A DNA stretch of 64,000 nucleotides from contig JANQMX010000037.1 of NCBI GenBank assembly GCA_028279885.1, positions 1 through 64,000 of the forward strand, in the 5' to 3' direction. Shown one piece after another: positions 9,668 through 17,245 of this stretch. Source of the DNA: Rhodovibrionaceae bacterium. Its GTDB lineage: Bacteria; Pseudomonadota; Alphaproteobacteria; Kiloniellales; DSM-21159. The notes beneath the pieces were generated by a model, which worked only from the letters and a program-made list of their open reading frames with translations, made no database searches and was not told the DNA's origin. A program made the translations under genes and the position numbers. Position 1 is the stretch's first letter; each line of letters starts with the position of its first letter.

Positions 9668-10468
9668 CTAGGCGTTCCCGGCGATGGCCCGGTAGTGGCG
9701 CTCCAGTTCTTGCTGCTGCGCGACGGCGGCTGGCTCCAAGTCCTCTATCGCCGGAAGATCAGGAGCGAAATGCTGGAAGCGGTCCTGGCCGCGGACCAGC
9801 ATAGCGCTGTCGCCGACATGCTTGGTCTGGCGCATGGCCGGCGCGATGTACTGGACATTCAGGCCGATGCGACGCTCTCGGCCGTTGTTCGGCATAGAGG
9901 CATGGAGAGTCCAGCCATGATGGAAGGAGGCTTGCCCCGGCGCCAGGTCGCACAGCACAGCCTGCTCCTCCGGCACGCCCGCCACAGTCTGCCCCTGGAA
10001 CAGGACATTGCTGGAATCCTCGGTGGTCTCGTGCTGTAGCCGGCCTTCCCGGTGGCTGCCTGGGATCATGCGCATGCAGCCGCTTTCTGCCGTGGCGGGT
10101 GTCAGGGCCAGCCACATGGAGACTTGAGCGTCGCCGTCGAAACCCCAGTAGGTCAGGTCCTGGTGCCAGCTGACGTGCGCGCTGCTGCCCGGCTCCTTGA
10201 CGATGTAGGTCACGTTGTAGAGCAGGATATCCGGCCCGATCATCGCCTCTACCAGGTCGAGCACCCGGGGCGCCGTGGCCAGCTCCAACGGGGACCGCAG
10301 GATGGTGTGGACCTTGGTCTTATAGTGCAATGGCCCGACGTCGGCCTCCGCCGCTTCCAGGCGGGCCCGGTGCGCGGCCGCCTGTTCCGTGCTGATGATG
10401 TCGACCGGGGAGAGGAAGCCGTCGCGCGCATAGCGCGCCGCCGCAGCTCTCAGATCTTCCGATGTCAT
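9668..10468 (-). CDS. Phytanoyl-CoA dioxygenase (PhyH) family Fe(II)/2-oxoglutarate oxygenase
   Basis: A 266-residue oxygenase starting at the ATG ending at 10468; longer in-frame extensions upstream have no family similarity. The facial triad is visible as WHQDLTYWG (His102, Asp104) and the distal His189 in GWTLHASMPN, with the 2-oxoglutarate-binding arginine at about 199-200 (ERRIGLN). The segment TPATAESGCMRMIPGSHR is typical of PhyH proteins acting on small polar metabolites as well as those acting on fatty acyl-CoA. It decarboxylates 2-oxoglutarate to hydroxylate a substrate that cannot be assigned here. It is monocistronic and divergent from the lipoprotein gene. Confidence 0.87.
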   Translation of the reverse strand: MTSEDLRAAAARYARDGFLSPVDIISTEQAAAHRARLEAAEADVGPLHYKTKVHTILRSPLELATAPRVLDLVEAMIGPDILLYNVTYIVKEPGSSAHVSWHQDLTYWGFDGDAQVSMWLALTPATAESGCMRMIPGSHREGRLQHETTEDSSNVLFQGQTVAGVPEEQAVLCDLAPGQASFHHGWTLHASMPNNGRERRIGLNVQYIAPAMRQTKHVGDSAMLVRGQDRFQHFAPDLPAIEDLEPAAVAQQQELERHYRAIAGNA

Positions 10469-10587
10469 GGCGACCTCGTTGGCATCGACCTGCTGCAATC
10501 CCGCTAGGATTGCCGCCGTTTTGCGCCGCGTCCCGCGCGAACGCGACAGGCGGATTTTCAAACTCCGCCGTCCCAGAGGAATTCGTC

Positions 10588-10612
10588 GGAATAAATCCTG
10601 AGAAGCAGCGTT
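10588..10612 (+). promoter_or_regulatory. Candidate EcfG-type (general stress) promoter
   Basis: GGAAT (10588-10592), 16 bp, then CGTT (10609-10612) matches the alphaproteobacterial general-stress sigma consensus GGAAC-N16/17-cGTT with one mismatch. It lies 69 bp upstream of the lipoprotein start. One site by eye is weak evidence. Confidence 0.4.
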
Positions 10613-10680
10613 CTCTACCTGAACAGGCCGCATCCCGGCGGCGCAACCAAGCTGAATTCGAACCTCAGGAGACCCAAGAC

Positions 10681-11334
10681 ATGAACCGCTTTGCTTTGTT
10701 GCTGCTGACCCTGCCGCTTGGCGCCTGCGCGACGGATGGACTCGACATCCCCTCGTTTCCATCCGTCGCTTCTTTCTTCGACTCGACCTATCCGGAGGTG
10801 GAGCAGCTCGACCAACCGCCGCGGCCGGTGACGCAGCCCTCGCTCGACAAGGTCGGCAGCATGAAGGTCACCAGCCTGGTGGATGGAGAGCGCAAGACCT
10901 ACGCCGTCAGCCGCTATGGCAACGGCGTGCGGGTGCGGGAAAGCGATGGCTGCGTCTGGACCAGCGCGCCGAACTGGTTCGCGCCCTCGGACAGCTGGGC
11001 CAACTGCGGCGACTCTCGCAACTGGAGCACCGCCAGTGCGCAGGTGCGCGAGCTCGACCCGCTCTATCCGATTCAGATCGGCAGCGTGGGCCGCTATGAG
11101 CGCAAGGCGGTATCCAGCACTGGCAGGACCTACACCCGGGAAACGCGCTGCGAGGTGATCGACGCGGTCTCCGTACTGCGGCCAGGCAAGGCAGCCACGC
11201 CGGCCTTCGTGGTCGAGTGCGAGGATCCCCGCCGCACCCGCCTCACGTGGTATGCGCCGGGCGAAGGCCCCATTGCCTACCGCGAGACCCATCGCCGCAA
11301 CGGACTGCAGGAAGCCTGGCTGCGAACCAACTGA
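10681..11334 (+). CDS. Putative outer-membrane or periplasmic lipoprotein of unknown function
   Basis: A 217-residue protein with a lipoprotein signal: a short positive start, hydrophobic LLLLTLPLG and a lipobox LGAC with Cys16 as the lipidated residue. The ATG at 10681 has AGGAG nine bases upstream. After a proline-rich stretch (residues about 45-55) comes a globular region with four or more cysteines (WTSAPNWFAPSDSWANCG, ETRCEVI, FVVECED), which could form disulfides. I do not recognise the family. A possible EcfG promoter upstream and a clean intrinsic terminator downstream indicate a single-gene transcription unit. Confidence 0.75.
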   Translation: MNRFALLLLTLPLGACATDGLDIPSFPSVASFFDSTYPEVEQLDQPPRPVTQPSLDKVGSMKVTSLVDGERKTYAVSRYGNGVRVRESDGCVWTSAPNWFAPSDSWANCGDSRNWSTASAQVRELDPLYPIQIGSVGRYERKAVSSTGRTYTRETRCEVIDAVSVLRPGKAATPAFVVECEDPRRTRLTWYAPGEGPIAYRETHRRNGLQEAWLRTN

Positions 11335-11367
11335 CCCCACTCCCGTCGTAGGAAAGGAGGTGAGATC

Positions 11368-11406
11368 TGGCGCCACGGCGATCGGCCGTGGCGCCAAACC
11401 GTTTTT
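11368..11406 (+). terminator. Rho-independent terminator after the lipoprotein gene
   Basis: A 12-bp perfect stem (TGGCGCCACGGC at 11368-11379, pairing with 11385-11396) with a GATCG loop, then AACCG and TTTTT at 11402-11406. It is 34 bp after the lipoprotein stop and just before the convergent H-NOX gene ends. Confidence 0.8.
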
Positions 11407-11409
11407 GGG

Positions 11410-11958
11410 TCACATGGGTAGCCGCCGGAGACGGAAGGTGCTGACATTCAGCTTGTCGTCCTGGTGGTCCGTACGCTCGATGGCCAGGACTTCGCCGAAG
11501 TGCTGGCCACAGCCTTCCATCATGCCCTGCGCAAGATCGGCCAGAGGGCGAAGCGAGCTGTAAACCATGATCATGTGGTCCGGACTTTCGCGCCGGCAGG
11601 TGAAGCGTGGCAGCTCAGAGTCGGGATAGTGCCTGCGCACTTCCTTGTGAATCGTATCATCCAGGCGCTCGAGCATCGAAAAGCTGTCGTAGTAACGCTG
11701 GATGAGCTCCGGGTGATGAACCACGAAGCGCCCGAAGAGGTGGCGTCCATAGGTTCTAAGCAATGCCGGCATGGTCATGCCGACACGCTGCTCCAGCGTG
11801 TGCAGCAGAGCGATCAACTCCTCGCAGGAGTAGGTGCCGAGGGTCATGTAGACGCCGCCGGACGGCGGATCCACATCACTCACGACGCTGTCGGTCACGA
11901 CCGGCCCGAAGGTGTCGTCGACCATGCCGAGGAACTCGGTGAAAACAATGCCCTTCAT
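11410..11958 (-). CDS. Stand-alone H-NOX (haem nitric oxide/oxygen-binding) sensor protein
   Basis: A 182-residue protein that matches the H-NOX fold from end to end, with no effector domain. The proximal haem ligand is His104 in DTIHKEVRRHYPDSELPRF, and the haem propionate-binding YxSxR motif is Tyr133-Ser135-Arg137 (VYSSLR), both at family positions. The N-terminus MKGIVFTEFLGMVDDTFG is typical; the ATG at 11958 follows GGGGAT. Such proteins bind NO and control a histidine kinase or a cyclic-di-GMP enzyme normally encoded next door. Neither is seen on either side here, so the signalling partner is unknown. A gene-fragment ORF and an AT-rich promoter-like region lie upstream. Confidence 0.88.
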   Translation of the reverse strand: MKGIVFTEFLGMVDDTFGPVVTDSVVSDVDPPSGGVYMTLGTYSCEELIALLHTLEQRVGMTMPALLRTYGRHLFGRFVVHHPELIQRYYDSFSMLERLDDTIHKEVRRHYPDSELPRFTCRRESPDHMIMVYSSLRPLADLAQGMMEGCGQHFGEVLAIERTDHQDDKLNVSTFRLRRLPM

Positions 11959-12060
11959 AATCCCCATCCCCCAAGATGGACGGGCCAGGCCAAGCTGGGC
12001 TCCGGCACGTCGAGCCAAGTTTGGCCTTATGCCCGTTGAGATTTTGGAAAACTTCGAGGT

Positions 12061-12177
12061 TTACGGGCTTTTTCGCCCGATTCTTGCGATCTCTTGGTTA
12101 ATCGCGCCGAAGATCGGCTGACTGGCCCCATCCAGCATTTCGATTGTTACCTGATCGCCCGTTCTCGCAGCAGTCAT
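12061..12177 (-). pseudogene. Remnant of the 3' end of a fumarylacetoacetase gene
   Basis: On the minus strand a 38-codon ORF reads ARTGDQVTIEMLDGASQPI and FGAINQ, which matches the C-terminus of the intact fumarylacetoacetase encoded at 13757-14773 (KAGDRVTIEMLDGAGQSI, FGAINQ). DNA similarity runs from about 12095 to 12172. Upstream homology is absent, and after AINQ the frame continues into unrelated EIARIGRKSP before a TAA. It is a copied or decayed end piece, without the catalytic part. It could be translated (ATG at 12177) but has no expected activity. Confidence 0.8.
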
Positions 12178-12251
12178 TCGGCGGCAGAATCGTGCACCGT
12201 CATGTGGTCGAGAGTCTCGCTGAGCATGGCAAAAGGGCAGTAACTCTTTAA

Positions 12252-12280
12252 TATTTAAATATAAAATATGCTATGCTCAA
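12252..12280 (-). promoter_or_regulatory. Possible sigma-70-type promoter in an AT-rich patch
   Basis: Reading leftward, TTGAGC (12280-12275), a 17-bp spacer and TAAATA (12257-12252) form a fair -35/-10 pair. The surrounding 12240-12290 is far more AT-rich than the rest of the window. It would drive the remnant ORF and H-NOX. No experimental or comparative support is available. Confidence 0.35.
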
Positions 12281-12332
12281 TTCTTAGCTGATCGGTGTCG
12301 AGACCGTTTTTGCAGAGTTCGGTGTCATTAGT

Positions 12333-13169
12333 CTATCGCGCGATTAGTCGACGGTATTCGCTGGGTGGAATGCCGAGATTGTTGCGGAAGAAGCGCGTGA
12401 AATGGCTTGGTGCAGCAAAGCCGAGCGCAGTGGAGATCGCCCTCAGCTCGAGGTCCGGCGACGGCAGGGCGAGATAGGCCCCTTCCATCCGAAGGGCATT
12501 GCAGAAGATACTAGGTGTCAGCTTGGTCTGTTCCTTGAAGAGGGAGAAGAAGTGCGGCCGGGACAAGCCGGCGTCGCGCGCAACCTCTTCGAAGGTGAAG
12601 CCCTGTCCCGCACGCTGCTTCATGAAGTCGATGCTGCGTCGGATGCGATAGTCGCTGATGCTGCCGCGGCCGGCCCTCCGCGTTCCCGGGACGCCGCGCC
12701 AGTCGGTGCTTTCTTCCATGATGTTGATCACTAAGCGGTAGAGCGCCTCTTCCAAGCCGGTGCAACCACTTGCTAGGCCTTGCAGCGCAACCGCTAAGTC
12801 GCCGACTCGCCGCTTGAGACACTCACTCATCTCGAAACAGGGTGCGGGGAAGAAGCCGCTCTCAGCTCTTAGGGCGAAGTTGCGGTGGAGCTGCTTCAGC
12901 CAAGTGCCGCGAAGGTAAAGCGCCAGGATGACGGAGTTCCCGGTCCGTAGGGCATGTGGATAGCCGTGCGGCTGCCAAGGATTGACAACCACCATGTGAC
13001 GATCGTCCAGCGGATAGCTGTGGCCGTCGATCTGGAACAGGCTGTCCGCGCCAGCGATCTTCGCGAGGGCGTGGCAGTGGGGATGCGCATGGAGCAGTAT
13101 GGGCGCGTCGATCTCCAACAACGCCGCTCGCCCGAAATCCCCTTGAATTGCACCTTTGCCGATCGACAC
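12333..13169 (-). CDS. AraC-family transcriptional regulator
   Basis: A 278-residue regulator. Residues 1-130 form a cupin-like sensor half (HAHPHCHALAKIAGADSLFQIDG, then MVVVNPWQPHGYPHAL), and residues about 176-278 hold two helix-turn-helix motifs: FTFEEVARDAGLSRPHFFSLFKEQ and LRAISTALGFAAPSHFTRFFRNNLGIPPSEYRR, the latter the AraC signature. The ligand is unknown. It is transcribed away from the HIT gene, with a 162-bp shared upstream region, and lies between H-NOX and the tyrosine operon. It could control one of these, but nothing in the sequence decides which. Confidence 0.9.
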   Translation of the reverse strand: MSIGKGAIQGDFGRAALLEIDAPILLHAHPHCHALAKIAGADSLFQIDGHSYPLDDRHMVVVNPWQPHGYPHALRTGNSVILALYLRGTWLKQLHRNFALRAESGFFPAPCFEMSECLKRRVGDLAVALQGLASGCTGLEEALYRLVINIMEESTDWRGVPGTRRAGRGSISDYRIRRSIDFMKQRAGQGFTFEEVARDAGLSRPHFFSLFKEQTKLTPSIFCNALRMEGAYLALPSPDLELRAISTALGFAAPSHFTRFFRNNLGIPPSEYRRLIAR

Positions 13170-13331
13170 CCGCGTTCAACCTTGATCGGACTCCGCCATC
13201 AGGGGCCTAGACCGACGTCTGCCCACGACCGCTTACCCGACAGTCTGATTCTCTGTGCGCCGAAGGATCGGATTGACACCTCTCCGGTTAGGATGAGGCC
13301 GACTGTACTCGCAGCGACAATGGAGGATGCC

Positions 13332-13736
13332 ATGTCCACAACAATATTCAGCAGGATTATAGCTGGAGAAGTTCCCTGCGCGAAGGTGTACGAAGATCAG
13401 CACAGCTTTGCATTTATGGATGCCGGCCAAGTCAACCCTGGCCATGTTATCGTGGCCAGCAAAATACCGGCGGAAACTCTGCTCGACCTCGATGAGGAGG
13501 CGGTAGCCGGCGTCTTTTCCGTCGTTGCAAAGATCGCTAAAGCAGTCAACGAAGCCTTTGAGCCGGAAGGGCTGACCATCCTACAGGCGAACATGCCGGC
13601 AGGCTGGCAGACCGTACCGCATATGCACGTTCACATTCTACCTCGCCACAAAGACGACGGGGTAGCCCTCAGCTGGCCGCGGAAAGAGCCGTCTATCGAA
13701 GAGCTTCGGAAGTTGGCGGCACGGATCGCTTTGTAG
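13332..13736 (+). CDS. HIT-family nucleotide hydrolase
   Basis: A 134-residue histidine-triad protein. The active-site motif is PHMHVHILPR with His97, His99 and His101, and the N-terminus TTIFSRIIAGEVPCAKVYED is typical of the Hint/HinT branch, which hydrolyses AMP-lysine and other nucleoside phosphoramidates or diadenosine polyphosphates. The ATG at 13332 has GGAGG five bases upstream, preferred over the ATG at 13320. A TTGACA hexamer at 13273-13278 may be the -35 element. The gene is convergent with the fumarylacetoacetase gene, 20 bp apart. Confidence 0.9.
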   Translation: MSTTIFSRIIAGEVPCAKVYEDQHSFAFMDAGQVNPGHVIVASKIPAETLLDLDEEAVAGVFSVVAKIAKAVNEAFEPEGLTILQANMPAGWQTVPHMHVHILPRHKDDGVALSWPRKEPSIEELRKLAARIAL

Positions 13737-13756
13737 CGTGCGCCTGGCAATGCGGA

Positions 13757-14773
13757 TCAGGCACCAAAGGCCACCACCCCCTGATTAATTGCCCCGAAGA
13801 TCGACTGACCGGCTCCGTCCAACATTTCGATTGTTACCCGATCGCCTGCCTTGAGGAAGGGCGTCCTGGCTTCGCCGTGGGTCAAGGCTTCGATCACCCG
13901 CTGCTCGGCAATGCAGGAATAGCCGAGGCCGCCGTCGGCCACCGACCGGCCAGGTCCACCCTCCGGGTCCCGATTGGAGACGGTGCCCGAGCCGACGATG
14001 CTGCCGGCTGCGAGCGCGCGGGTTTTGGCGGCGTGGGCGATGAGCTGGGGAAAGTCGAAGGTCATGTCCTCGCCGGCCTCGGGCCTGCCGAAGAGCGCGC
14101 CGTTGAGCTGGGAGAGCAGCGGCAAGGACGCTTTGCGCCCGTCCCAGGCGGCGCCCAGCTCATCCGGCGTGACCGCCACCGGCGAGAAGGCGGAGGCGGG
14201 CTTCGATTGGAAGAATCCGAAGCCCTTGGCCAGCTCGTCGGGGATGAGGTTTCTTAGGCTCAGGTCGTTGGCCAGCATGATCAAGCGGATGGCGGCGGCG
14301 GCCTCTGTATCATTGGCGCCTTGCGGGACATCCCCGGTGACGACCGCGATCTCGGCCTCGAAATCCAGGCCCCAGGTCTCGTCGGCAAGCGGGATCGGAT
14401 CGCAGGCGCCGAGAAAGCCGTCGGAGCCGCCCTGGTAGATCAGCGGGTCGCGCCAGAAGCTGTCAGGCAGCTCGGCGCCGCGCGCTTTGCGCACCAGGGC
14501 CACGTGGTTGACGTAGGCTGAGCCGTCGGCCCATTGATAGGCTCGAGGCAGGGGAGCGGCGCAGCGCGTTGCATCGAAGGCGAAGCTGCCGTCCGCTGTG
14601 CCGGCTTCCAGGTCGGCAGCCAGTTGCTCCAGGCGCGGGGCGGTATCGTCCCAATCGTCCAGCGCGGCCTGCAGGGTGGGGGCGATGCCTGTAGCCGGCA
14701 CAGCCCGGGCAAGGTCCCGGCTGACGACGACCAGCCGTCCGTCACGCCCCTGCTTCAGGCTGGCCAGCTTCAT
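13757..14773 (-). CDS. fahA: Fumarylacetoacetase
   Basis: A 338-residue fumarylacetoacetate hydrolase, the last enzyme of tyrosine degradation, which splits fumarylacetoacetate into fumarate and acetoacetate. It has the short bacterial form, with an N-terminal domain (MKLASLKQGRDGRLVVVS) and the FAH catalytic domain. Metal ligands are in LDFEAEIAVVTGD, and SIVGSGTVSNRD and KAGDRVTIEMLDG are conserved. It is the promoter-distal gene of an operon with hppD and a VOC enzyme, 5 bp after the latter. A 3'-end fragment of the same gene sits 1.6 kb away at 12061-12177. Confidence 0.92.
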   Translation of the reverse strand: MKLASLKQGRDGRLVVVSRDLARAVPATGIAPTLQAALDDWDDTAPRLEQLAADLEAGTADGSFAFDATRCAAPLPRAYQWADGSAYVNHVALVRKARGAELPDSFWRDPLIYQGGSDGFLGACDPIPLADETWGLDFEAEIAVVTGDVPQGANDTEAAAAIRLIMLANDLSLRNLIPDELAKGFGFFQSKPASAFSPVAVTPDELGAAWDGRKASLPLLSQLNGALFGRPEAGEDMTFDFPQLIAHAAKTRALAAGSIVGSGTVSNRDPEGGPGRSVADGGLGYSCIAEQRVIEALTHGEARTPFLKAGDRVTIEMLDGAGQSIFGAINQGVVAFGA

Positions 14774-14778
14774 GCTCT

Positions 14779-15324
14779 CTAAGCGTCTTGCTTCTTCAGC
14801 GAGCCGTCATGCATCCAACGGGCGTGGTCCGGCGCGCGCCTGGTCTCGGCCCACTCGTTCAGCATGTCCCATTTCACCTCGTCCAAACGACGTTCCATCT
14901 CCGGCGTGCCGGTGTCGACGGCCAGTTCGATGCGGTGGCCGTTGGGATCGAAGACATAGATCGATTGAAAGAGAGTATGGTCCACCGGGCCAATGACCTC
15001 GTGCCCGTCAGCTTCGAGCCGCGCCTTGGTCGCCAACATGCTCTCCATGCTCTCGGCCTTCAGCGCCAGGTGCTGCACCCAGGCCGGCGTGTTGGGGTCG
15101 CGGCCCATCTCCGACTTGGTCGGTAGCTCGAAGAAGGCCAGGATGTTGCCCCCGCCTGCGTCGAGGAAGATGTGCATGTAAGGGTCCGGCTCCTTCGTCG
15201 AGGGCACCTCGTTCTCGGCGATGGCGAGCACGAAATCCATATCGAGGTACTTGCCGTACCAGGCCACCGTCTCCTTGGCGTCCTTGCAGCGGTAGGCGAC
15301 GTGGTGGATGCCCTTTAACGCCAT
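14779..15324 (-). CDS. VOC-superfamily (glyoxalase/dioxygenase-like) metalloenzyme
   Basis: A 181-residue protein of the vicinal oxygen chelate fold. Likely metal ligands are His7 or His8 (GIHHVAYRCKD), Glu66 (AFFELPTK), His85 (WVQHLALKA) and Glu133 (GHRIELAVD), the pattern of a lactoylglutathione-lyase-like or Fe(II)-dioxygenase-like enzyme. The C-terminal 40 residues (ERRLDEVKWDMLNEWAETRRA) extend past the domain and are helical and tryptophan-rich. Its position between hppD and fahA (11 bp and 5 bp) strongly implies a role in aromatic amino-acid breakdown. Homogentisate dioxygenase and maleylacetoacetate isomerase genes are not in the window, so it may cover a related step; that is inference. 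Confidence 0.82.
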   Translation of the reverse strand: MALKGIHHVAYRCKDAKETVAWYGKYLDMDFVLAIAENEVPSTKEPDPYMHIFLDAGGGNILAFFELPTKSEMGRDPNTPAWVQHLALKAESMESMLATKARLEADGHEVIGPVDHTLFQSIYVFDPNGHRIELAVDTGTPEMERRLDEVKWDMLNEWAETRRAPDHARWMHDGSLKKQDA

Positions 15325-15335
15325 GATGGCCTCGC

Positions 15336-16415
15336 TCAGCTTGTGGGCTCGAGAAATCCGCGGGCGACCTGGTCCCGTTCGATGGACTCGAAAAGCGCCT
15401 TGAAGTTGCCCTCGCCGAAGCCCTCGTCCTTCTTGCGCTGGATGATCTCAAAGAAGACCGGACCGAGTAGGGTCTGAGTGAAGATTTGCAGCAGGATGCG
15501 GGGCTCCCCGTCGGCGGTGGTGCCGTCGATCAGCAGCCCGCGGCGGCGCAGCTCATCGATGGGCTCGCCATGGCCCGCCAGTCGCTCGGCCAGCATCTCG
15601 TAGTAAGCATCGGGCGGCGCCGTCATGAAGGGCACACCCTGGGCGCGCAGCTGATCGACGCTGTCATAGATGTCAGGAGTGGACAGCGCGATGTGCTGGA
15701 TGCCTTCGCCGTTGTAGCTCAGCAAGAATTCCTCGATCTGGCCGGTACCCTTGGAGGCTTCCTCGTTGAGCGGGATGCGGATGCGCCCGTCCGGCGCCGA
15801 CATGGCGCGCGAATGCAGCCCGGTATACTCCCCCTTGATGTCGAAGTAGCGCACTTCACGGAAGTTGAAGAGCCGCTCGTAAAAGCCGGCCCAGTAGTCC
15901 ATGCGGCCCTTGTAGACGTTGTGTGTCAGGTGATCGATCTCCGTCAGGCCACAGCCTTCCGGCCGGCGGGCGACGCCATCGCGAAAGCGGAAATCGATGT
16001 CGTAGATGCTCGAACCGTCCGCGAAGCGGTCGATCAGATAGATTGGCGCGCCACCGATGCCCTTGATCGCCGGCAAGCGCAGCTCCATCGGTCCGGTCGG
16101 AACATCGACCGGCTGCGCGCCAAGCTCCAGCAAGCGTCCGTAGGCGTGATGGGCATCGCGGACCCGGAAGGCCATGCCGCAGGCGGAGGCGCCGTGCTCC
16201 TCGGCAAAATAGTGGGCGAGGCTCTTGGGCTCGCGATTGACGATGAAGTTGATGCCGTTTTGGCGCCAGAGCGTCACCTGCTTGGAGCGATGGTCGGCCA
16301 CGGGCAGGAACCCGAGGCTGGTGAAGACCTGCTCCAACTGACTCGGATCGGGGGCGGCAAACTCGACGAACTCGAATCCGTCCAGGCCAATGGGGTTTTC
16401 GAAGAGATCGGGCAT
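15336..16415 (-). CDS. hppD: 4-hydroxyphenylpyruvate dioxygenase
   Basis: A 359-residue Fe(II) dioxygenase converting 4-hydroxyphenylpyruvate to homogentisate in tyrosine catabolism. The three iron ligands are visible: His162 (EIDHLTHNV), His241 (GIQHIALST) and Glu323 (FFEIIQRK). The ATG at 16415 has a perfect AGGAGG six bases upstream. Length is normal for the bacterial enzyme (about 357). It is the first gene of an operon with a VOC enzyme and fumarylacetoacetase. Accumulated homogentisate could also feed pyomelanin, but no such gene is seen. Confidence 0.95.
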   Translation of the reverse strand: MPDLFENPIGLDGFEFVEFAAPDPSQLEQVFTSLGFLPVADHRSKQVTLWRQNGINFIVNREPKSLAHYFAEEHGASACGMAFRVRDAHHAYGRLLELGAQPVDVPTGPMELRLPAIKGIGGAPIYLIDRFADGSSIYDIDFRFRDGVARRPEGCGLTEIDHLTHNVYKGRMDYWAGFYERLFNFREVRYFDIKGEYTGLHSRAMSAPDGRIRIPLNEEASKGTGQIEEFLLSYNGEGIQHIALSTPDIYDSVDQLRAQGVPFMTAPPDAYYEMLAERLAGHGEPIDELRRRGLLIDGTTADGEPRILLQIFTQTLLGPVFFEIIQRKKDEGFGEGNFKALFESIERDQVARGFLEPTS

Positions 16416-16536
16416 CCTATCCTCCTGCCGGCGCACAGTCGGCGAGCGTACCCTTTAGATTTAGGATTGCGCCCAACGGATCAAAACTCGCTATTTGCCC
16501 GAAAGCGCTGGCAGCCAAGTGGATGCAAACCAGTTC

Positions 16537-17235
16537 CTAGACGGTCGCGGGCTTCAGCGTCTCCGGCCGGTACCTGATCGCGGCGCGAGTCAGGATGAAC
16601 AGGGTTACCGCGTTCAGGATGTGCCACAGGAAGTGGCTGCCCAGCACATAGCCATCGAAGGTGAAGGCGTCGCACAGGCTACGGTCGACGGTGCGCAGGG
16701 TCATGGATACGGCGAAGACGGCGCCCGCAGCCAGGACGGAGCCGGCGGCGGGTTCGCGCTTGACCGCCAGCCAAGCGCCCACGGCGAGCAAGGCCACCAG
16801 CGCGGGCAGATAGGATTCCGTACCGTTGAGGCAGATGCCGGCGGCGGGGCAAAGTCCCCCGGCGCTGGACAACATGGCGACGAAAAGGCCCAGCAGCAGG
16901 GCTGTCATCCAAAAGCCGCAGCGCAGGAAGTAGACGCAGGCGACGCCCATGTAGAGCAGCATGAAGAGCGCAATGGGAATGACGTCGGCCAGGGCGGCCC
17001 AGCGGGTGGCAAAGGTATGAAAAAGGAAGCTGCCGATGCCGATAGCGATCACCAATAGCCCGAGCAGCCATTGTACCAGGTGCCGGCGTTCGGGCGGCAG
17101 GCGCCAAAGCATGCGAAGTGCTATCAGTCCGGCAATGATAAAGGCGGCGTTGGTGACGGCGTTGACCGGTTCCGCCAGGAAGGACGGATCGAGCCCGCGC
17201 TCGCAATAGCCGAAGATCTTGTAGTCCTGGCTCAT
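16537..17235 (-). CDS. Ceramidase-like (CREST superfamily) integral membrane hydrolase
   Basis: A 232-residue membrane protein with about seven hydrophobic segments. It resembles the alkaline ceramidase/Per1 group: an early EPVNAVTNAAFIIAG (conserved E and N/S positions), IGSFLFHTFATRWAALADVIPI (His and Asp of the putative zinc site), and a late GSHFLWHILNAVTLFI (His-x3-His). These three blocks form the conserved S, D and H triad of CREST hydrolases. Possible roles are lipid amide hydrolysis or sensing. The ATG at 17235 has GAGGGA inside the end of the upstream CPBP gene, so the two are probably co-translated. Confidence 0.75.
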   Translation of the reverse strand: MSQDYKIFGYCERGLDPSFLAEPVNAVTNAAFIIAGLIALRMLWRLPPERRHLVQWLLGLLVIAIGIGSFLFHTFATRWAALADVIPIALFMLLYMGVACVYFLRCGFWMTALLLGLFVAMLSSAGGLCPAAGICLNGTESYLPALVALLAVGAWLAVKREPAAGSVLAAGAVFAVSMTLRTVDRSLCDAFTFDGYVLGSHFLWHILNAVTLFILTRAAIRYRPETLKPATV

Positions 17236-17245
17236 CGCCGATCCC

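Noticed and set aside
12064..12079. CGGGC-TTTTTC-GCCCG hairpin as a terminator
   Set aside because: The T residues are in the loop, not after the stem, and the stem is only 5 bp.
15486..16577. 363-codon plus-strand frame over hppD
   Set aside because: The minus strand encodes a full 4-hydroxyphenylpyruvate dioxygenase with all iron ligands.
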